Source of the DNA: Acetoanaerobium pronyense
GTDB taxonomy: Bacteria; Bacillota; Clostridia; Peptostreptococcales; Filifactoraceae
Length of the DNA stretch: 64,000 nucleotides
NCBI RefSeq assembly: GCF_017874355.1
Contig: NZ_JAGGLI010000011.1
Span: 1-64,000 of the forward strand
Reading direction: 5' to 3'
This document shows positions 59,890-64,000 of the stretch, in pieces. The stretch's first letter is position 1, and every line of letters starts with the position of its first letter. The notes under the pieces are model-generated. The model saw only the letters and a program-made list of their open reading frames with translations, was not told the DNA's origin and did no database searches. The position numbers and the translations under genes are program-made.

Positions 59890-60402
59890 TTTTTAATCCC
59901 CCAATCAATTATTGCTATCCTCATCATACCCAATTATCTAGGCTATTAATTATATATTATAGAAATACTATAATTTAAATAGTATAAAAAATTTACATCT
60001 TAAATTAATATTTTGTTTAAGCTTAAATATGGGTGGTATATATACTATAACTTCAAAAAAAGGAGCTGATTCCACCAAAATCTTAAGAGAAATTCTCAGG
60101 ATTAAATGGAAATTTTTCAAAGTGACTCAAGGAGTGAGCGAGATGATTCCACCGATATAATATTGAAAGACATACCAATTGTTAATTACATTTTTAAGCA
60201 ATTTCATTTAGTTTTTTCGGGAGGAAGGCTATGATTCCACCAAAGTAAATAACAGAAATAGTTTTTCAGAAACTTGATTTTTAAAAAGAAAGTTTTTTTA
60301 AAATAATTTGTTAACTCTTTTAAACTGGATATGAAATTTTATATATAAAGAGACGCTGATGCGTCTCTTTTGTTTTGAGTATATAACTATTTTTCAGTAT
60401 TT
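59890..60402. other. Non-coding region with three TGATTCCACC repeats
   Basis: The segment lies between two leftward genes. On the plus strand it holds a possible promoter (TTGTTT near 60013, AT-rich -10 near 60040), three TGATTCCACC copies (60067, 60144, 60232) and a terminator at 60347-60370. Two copies form perfect mini reading frames: AAGGAG then ATG ATT CCA CCG ATA TAA (60143-60160), and GGGAGG then ATG ATT CCA CCA AAG TAA (60231-60248). The first copy lacks an ATG. It may be a small RNA with stalling mini-genes. Confidence 0.45.
60347..60375. terminator. Bidirectional terminator downstream of orr
   Basis: AAAGAGACGC pairs with GCGTCTCTTT around TGAT, with T-rich flanks on both sides. 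It can end the leftward orr transcript and a rightward transcript from the repeat region. Confidence 0.85.
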
Positions 60403-61500
60403 TTAGAGGTCTATATATACTTTTTTCACAGAAGATGAGCTTGCAAGATAAAGCATAGCCTGATAATACATATCAAACTCCATTATATCTCCAATGTTTA
60501 TATCCTTTATAGAATCTGTAATATCAACTATAAGATGGTCGCTACTGCTACCTTCTATTGTAACACCTTCATCTTTAGGAATTAAACTATCGTGATGACC
60601 TATATCCTTTTTACCGATAGCTAGTAGAGCTCTTTTTCTCATTCCCCTATCCTGATACTGGGGTCTATTTCCAAAGGCATCTATAAATATCTCTCCTATA
60701 GGATATGAAGGCTTTTCCTTTATTTCAATAACCTGAGCCTTTAGGGTAAAATTAGTATTTTCAAATCCCTTCATTTCATATCCCCACACATCTTTAAGAT
60801 CCCTTGAAAGAAGTATCCCCTCTCCTACTCTAAGGTGATTTATACCTTTTGGCATCTCATTATCCATTATAAGAGGAAGGGATGATGTAGCTCCTCCTGA
60901 TATTACTTCAAGCTTTCTATCAATAAGTACTTCAATTTCTTTTGAAATTTCTACAAGCTCAGTTAGATTGACCTTTGAAGGCCTTATAGAACCATAGCAT
61001 CCAAGGTTAGTTCCTACTCCATATAGATGAAGTCCAGCCATATTTTTTTCTACTTCTAAAGCTGTCTTTAATATCTCTTCTTTACTAAAAAAACCTTCTC
61101 TCAAATCTCCAAGGTCCATCATAAGAATCACCTTATGTATTTTATTTTGTTTTATTGATTCTTTATTAAGAGCTAAAAGTGTATCCATCTCTGAGTTAAG
61201 GCTTATATCTGCATATCTAACTACTTCCTCAATCTCACAAAGCATAGGAAGTCTTAGAAGAAGCATCTGAGCAGTTACGCCCTCTTCCTTCATCTTAGCG
61301 ATTTTTTCTATTCTAGAATCTCCTATTGATTTGCAGCCTGCCTTAGTTAATGTATTTGCAACTTTGGATGAGGAATCACTTCCTTTTACAACTGCACATA
61401 TCTCTATGGAGTTTTCTTCGCACATATGCATAACTTTTTTTCCATTGTGAAATATTTTTTTCAAGTCCACTTCAAGCATTGGATAATCTGTGTTTTTCAT
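60403..61500 (-). CDS. orr: Ornithine racemase-like, alanine racemase family
   Basis: A 365-residue fold III PLP enzyme. The lysine that binds PLP is in CAVVKGSDSS near residue 39 and the C-terminal domain begins after GINHLRVGEGILL. Size and features fit the Orr/YhfX-type racemases of Stickland clostridia, which interconvert L- and D-ornithine in ornithine breakdown. A general alanine or amino-acid racemase remains possible. It is divergent from the decarboxylase gene, with a 141-base shared control region. Confidence 0.7.
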   Translation of the reverse strand: MKNTDYPMLEVDLKKIFHNGKKVMHMCEENSIEICAVVKGSDSSSKVANTLTKAGCKSIGDSRIEKIAKMKEEGVTAQMLLLRLPMLCEIEEVVRYADISLNSEMDTLLALNKESIKQNKIHKVILMMDLGDLREGFFSKEEILKTALEVEKNMAGLHLYGVGTNLGCYGSIRPSKVNLTELVEISKEIEVLIDRKLEVISGGATSSLPLIMDNEMPKGINHLRVGEGILLSRDLKDVWGYEMKGFENTNFTLKAQVIEIKEKPSYPIGEIFIDAFGNRPQYQDRGMRKRALLAIGKKDIGHHDSLIPKDEGVTIEGSSSDHLIVDITDSIKDINIGDIMEFDMYYQAMLYLASSSSVKKVYIDL

Positions 61501-61641
61501 TATTTTGCCACCCCTTAGTATAGTCTTTTTTTCTACTATATCATTTTTGGGTATTTACTTCTTTAAATTTTTTGGTAAAATTCTATTCATAGTACATTTT
61601 TGCAGTATTACTTTTTATCTTTATTATAAGGAGTGATACGA

Positions 61642-63117
61642 ATGAAAAAAAACCACGATCTACTTCCTCTTATGGATGCCATAAAGGAGTACGATGAGAA
61701 AGACGTCATCCCATTTGACGTACCTGGCCACAAGCATGGCAAGGGAACCAAGGAGTTGGTGGACTTCTTCGGTGAAAGAGTCATGCGGATTGACGTAAAT
61801 TCAATGAAATGCCTAGACAATATAGGTAATCCCGTAAGTGTAATCAAAGAAGCTCAAGACCTTCTTGCAGATGCTTATGGTGCAGACCATGCTTTTTTCC
61901 TTACAAATGGAACTTCGTCTGGAGTTCAGGCTATGATAATGAGCGCTTGTCAGGCTGGAGATAAGGTGATTCTCCCAAGAAATGCCCATAAGTCAGCTAT
62001 TAATGCCCTTATATTAGGAGGGATAACTCCTGTATACGTGCAGCCTGAAATGGATGAAAATCTAGGAATAGCAATGGGAGTAACACTAGATAAAATCAGA
62101 GAAGCTATAGCTATAAACCCTGAGGCAAAGGCTGTTTTTTTAATAAACCCTACTTATTACGGGGCAAGTTCTAACCTTAAGGCTATAGTAGAGCTTTGTC
62201 ATAAAAACGATATGGCAGTCCTTGTGGATGAGGCACATGGAGCACACCTTCATTTTCATGAAGAGCTTCCTATGTCTGCTATGGAAGCTGGAGCAGATAT
62301 GTCTGCTGTGAGCCTTCATAAAACAGGCGGTTCACTTACCCAAAGCTCAGGCCTGCTTCTTAAAGAAGGAATAATAGATAAAAACAGAGTAAAGACTATC
62401 ATCAACCTAACTACAAGCACTAGCGCATCATACCTGCTTATGGCAAGCCTTGATGGAGCTAGAAAAATCCTTGCAACAAGAGGAAGAGAAATCCTCTGTG
62501 AAAAGCTGGAGCTTGTAAGATGGGCTAGAAAAGAAATTAATGCTATAGATGGAATGTATGCATTTTCCACAGAGCTTGTAGATAAAGAAGGTGTCTTTTC
62601 CTTTGATGAAACTAAGCTTGGAATTAACGTATCAAAACTTGGACTTACAGGTTTTCAAGCTTATGACATCCTAAGAGATGAATATAATATACAAATGGAA
62701 CTAGGAGATATATACAACGTACTTGGAATTGTGAGCCTTGGAGATTCTAAAGATGCTATAGAAGCACTTGTAGATGCCCTTAAAGACATAAGCCTGAAAT
62801 ATAAAAAAGAAGAGTTTAAGTGTGATTTACTAGCTCTTGAAAATCCAGAAGTTGTAATAATCCCAAGAGATGCGTTTTATATGGAAAAGAAAATACTCCC
62901 TCTTACTGACTCTGTAGGAGAAATCAGCGGAGAATATATAATGGCTTACCCTCCTGGAATACCAATACTTAGTCCAGGGGAAAGAATAACAAAGAGTATA
63001 ATCGACTATATAGAAGTCCTTAAAACTCAAAAGAGTGTCCTTACAGACAATCATGACCCATCGGGAGAATATATTAAAGTATTAAAGCACAATAATGTAA
63101 GATCTATTGCTATATAA
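61642..63117 (+). CDS. speA: Arginine/lysine/ornithine decarboxylase, fold I
   Basis: Start at MKKNHDLLPLMDAIKEYDEKDVIPFDVPGHKHGKG, with AAGGAGTGATACG upstream, the same leader as speD. About 491 residues, the short Bacillus SpeA-like form. PLP motifs: HAFFLTNGTSSGVQAMIMS, VDEAHGAHLHF and SLHKTGGSLTQSSGLLL with the PLP lysine. It makes agmatine, cadaverine or putrescine; which one cannot be told from sequence. Arginine is the usual substrate of this form when next to speD. Confidence 0.88.
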   Translation: MKKNHDLLPLMDAIKEYDEKDVIPFDVPGHKHGKGTKELVDFFGERVMRIDVNSMKCLDNIGNPVSVIKEAQDLLADAYGADHAFFLTNGTSSGVQAMIMSACQAGDKVILPRNAHKSAINALILGGITPVYVQPEMDENLGIAMGVTLDKIREAIAINPEAKAVFLINPTYYGASSNLKAIVELCHKNDMAVLVDEAHGAHLHFHEELPMSAMEAGADMSAVSLHKTGGSLTQSSGLLLKEGIIDKNRVKTIINLTTSTSASYLLMASLDGARKILATRGREILCEKLELVRWARKEINAIDGMYAFSTELVDKEGVFSFDETKLGINVSKLGLTGFQAYDILRDEYNIQMELGDIYNVLGIVSLGDSKDAIEALVDALKDISLKYKKEEFKCDLLALENPEVVIIPRDAFYMEKKILPLTDSVGEISGEYIMAYPPGIPILSPGERITKSIIDYIEVLKTQKSVLTDNHDPSGEYIKVLKHNNVRSIAI

Positions 63118-63118
63118 A

Positions 63119-63157
63119 CAAAAGCTATAAAGAGAAATCTCTTTATAGCTTTTTTGT
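63119..63157 (+). terminator. Terminator after speA
   Basis: AAAGCTATAAAGAGA and TCTCTTTATAGCTTT form a 15-base stem followed by T residues, ending the speA transcript before the speD promoter. Confidence 0.9.
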
Positions 63158-63455
63158 TGTGAATAAACTAATACTTTGCTAAAAAATTCCAAAGATTTAT
63201 CATATCTATGGACAGAATTTTTGCTTAAAACATCTTGAATTATAATTTTTCTAATTTTGTCTCCAGTTTTGAAAATTCATATCTTCCTAGTTCCCTTAAT
63301 TAAATATATTTTTATGTTTTTATAATCTCGCTTAAATCCTTCTATTCTAACTCTTCTTCTCATCTCTTTCTAAACCTAGATTTGACAACCTATACACCAT
63401 TTTGAAGTTTTTGTTTTTGCTATAAAAAAATATTAAAAATATTTTATTTTATGTG

Positions 63456-63484
63456 TTGACAGAAGAACAAAAATGTTGTATCTT
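63456..63484 (+). promoter_or_regulatory. speD promoter
   Basis: TTGACA, a 17-bp gap and TATCTT. The start point would be near 63491, about 214 bases before the GTG of speD, leaving a long leader. Confidence 0.8.
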
Positions 63485-63490
63485 TGTTTA

Positions 63491-63700
63491 GTATTGATAA
63501 ATAAAAAGTTTACCAATAAGAAACCACAGTAGGGGTAAACCTCAGGTTTCTTCATAGGAAACCCATATTAATTAATAAATATGTTTATCTGAAGGAAACC
63601 ACCAGTCCTCAGATTCATAACATAAAACAGATTAACGTAAGTGTTATGCTGCAAATATCTGTACTATAAACTAATAATTCTTATATAGAAAAGGAGTGAT
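63491..63700 (+). ncRNA. Structured leader of speD (candidate riboswitch)
   Basis: Four stems can be drawn in series. They are AAGAAACC 63518-63525 with GGTTTCTT 63545-63552, CATATT with AATATG (63564-63583), ATCTGAAGGA 63587-63596 with TCCTCAGAT 63606-63614, and CATAACA 63616-63622 with TGTTATG 63642-63648. GAAACCACAGT and GAAACCACCAGT repeat in the first and third. No terminator is seen, so control of translation is more likely. I do not recognise a known riboswitch class. Confidence 0.45.
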
Positions 63701-63704
63701 ACGC

Positions 63705-64000
63705 GTGAAAATTGAACAACTAGGAAGACACATACTTGTTGAATTTTATAACTGTGATAAAGAGGTGTTAAAGGATCATTCATTAATAGAGAAGCTTATG
63801 AACGAAGCAGCTATAAAATCAAAGGCTACTATTGTTCAAAGTGCATTCCATACATTTAACCCATGGGGAGTAAGTGGAGCTGTAATAATACAGGAATCTC
63901 ACCTTACTATACACACATGGCCAGAATTCGGATATGCAGCGGTTGATCTCTTTACTTGTGGCGACACTGTTAATCCATGGATTGGTTTTGAATACCTTAG
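63705..64000 (+). CDS. speD: S-adenosylmethionine decarboxylase (partial, cut by window end)
   Basis: GTG start nine bases after AAGGAGTGATAC. The visible 98 residues match prokaryotic pyruvoyl-dependent AdoMet decarboxylase: [18 protein letters not shown] at the start, then [41 protein letters not shown]. Self-cleavage is expected at Glu-Ser in QESH, creating the pyruvoyl group. It supplies aminopropyl groups for spermidine. The rest of the gene and probably speE lie to the right. Confidence 0.95.
   Translation, partial: MKIEQLGRHILVEFYNCDKEVLKDHSLIEKLMNEAAIKSKATIVQSAFHTFNPWGVSGAVIIQESHLTIHTWPEFGYAAVDLFTCGDTVNPWIGFEYL

Noticed and set aside
60067..60248. T-box or transposon ends for the TGATTCCACC repeats
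   Set aside because: The T-box core GGTGG-ACCGCG is absent, the repeats are all in one orientation without inverted partners, and no transposase is near.
63491..63700. Known SAM riboswitch before speD
   Set aside because: The conserved cores I know for SAM-I, SAM-II and SAM-III were not found. The leader is reported as unassigned.

Overview
The window looks like chromosomal DNA of a low-GC, Gram-positive anaerobe of the Clostridia. A Stickland-type relative of Acetoanaerobium sticklandii in the Peptostreptococcaceae would fit. The evidence is AT-rich DNA, strong AGGAGG ribosome sites, a T-box before serS, rubrerythrin, and a probable ornithine racemase beside arginine/lysine decarboxylase and S-adenosylmethionine decarboxylase. 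The genus is inference.

Positions 1 to about 32,750 are most of a contractile-tailed (PBSX/XkdK-like) prophage, read mainly on the minus strand. From right to left it has a lysogeny switch (serine integrase, LexA-like repressor, Cro-like protein), small early genes, a DnaD-type replication protein with iterons inside its gene, SSB, dUTPase, an ArpU-like late regulator, a short tyrosine recombinase, HNH/TerS/TerL, portal, ClpP-type protease, HK97 capsid, connectors, sheath, tube, a frameshifted tail chaperone, tape measure, baseplate and fibre genes, then a cargo region and an XhlA-like holin. The left end lies outside the window. The cargo includes a nucleoid-associated (NdpA-like) protein plus a large membrane protein.

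Positions 32,751-47,491 are a second, 14.7 kb element bounded by perfect 40-bp direct repeats, the right copy being the 3' part of tRNA-Arg(CCT). It has its own tyrosine integrase, repressor/Cro switch, excisionase-like genes, a P4-type primase-helicase, a 127-bp repeat that may be an origin, and its own ClpP-type capsid protease, but no capsid, portal, terminase or tail gene. This is the layout of a phage satellite (PICI-like). Its two ends carry accessory cassettes: a HEPN / unknown / SecB-like operon on the left, and an SF2 helicase plus a small protein on the right. It shares an 82% identical 60-residue protein and an 18-nt packaging-site-like box with the neighbouring prophage, so that prophage may be its helper.

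The satellite sits between the prophage and tRNA-Arg, and the prophage integrase gene reads into the tRNA repeat. Both elements therefore seem to have used the same tRNA in turn. Right of the tRNA is an AbiE toxin-antitoxin pair flanked by duplicated operator-like repeats beside a truncated gene.

From about 49.6 kb on the chromosome looks ordinary: YgjP-like metallopeptidase, a truncated acetyltransferase, alpha-amylase, T-box/serS, rubrerythrin, a TDT-family transporter, MscS, UPF0182, ornithine racemase, Arg/Lys/Orn decarboxylase and the start of speD. Two non-coding stretches stand out: 60.0-60.4 kb with repeated Met-Ile-Pro-Pro mini-reading frames, and a roughly 200-nt hairpin-rich leader before speD.
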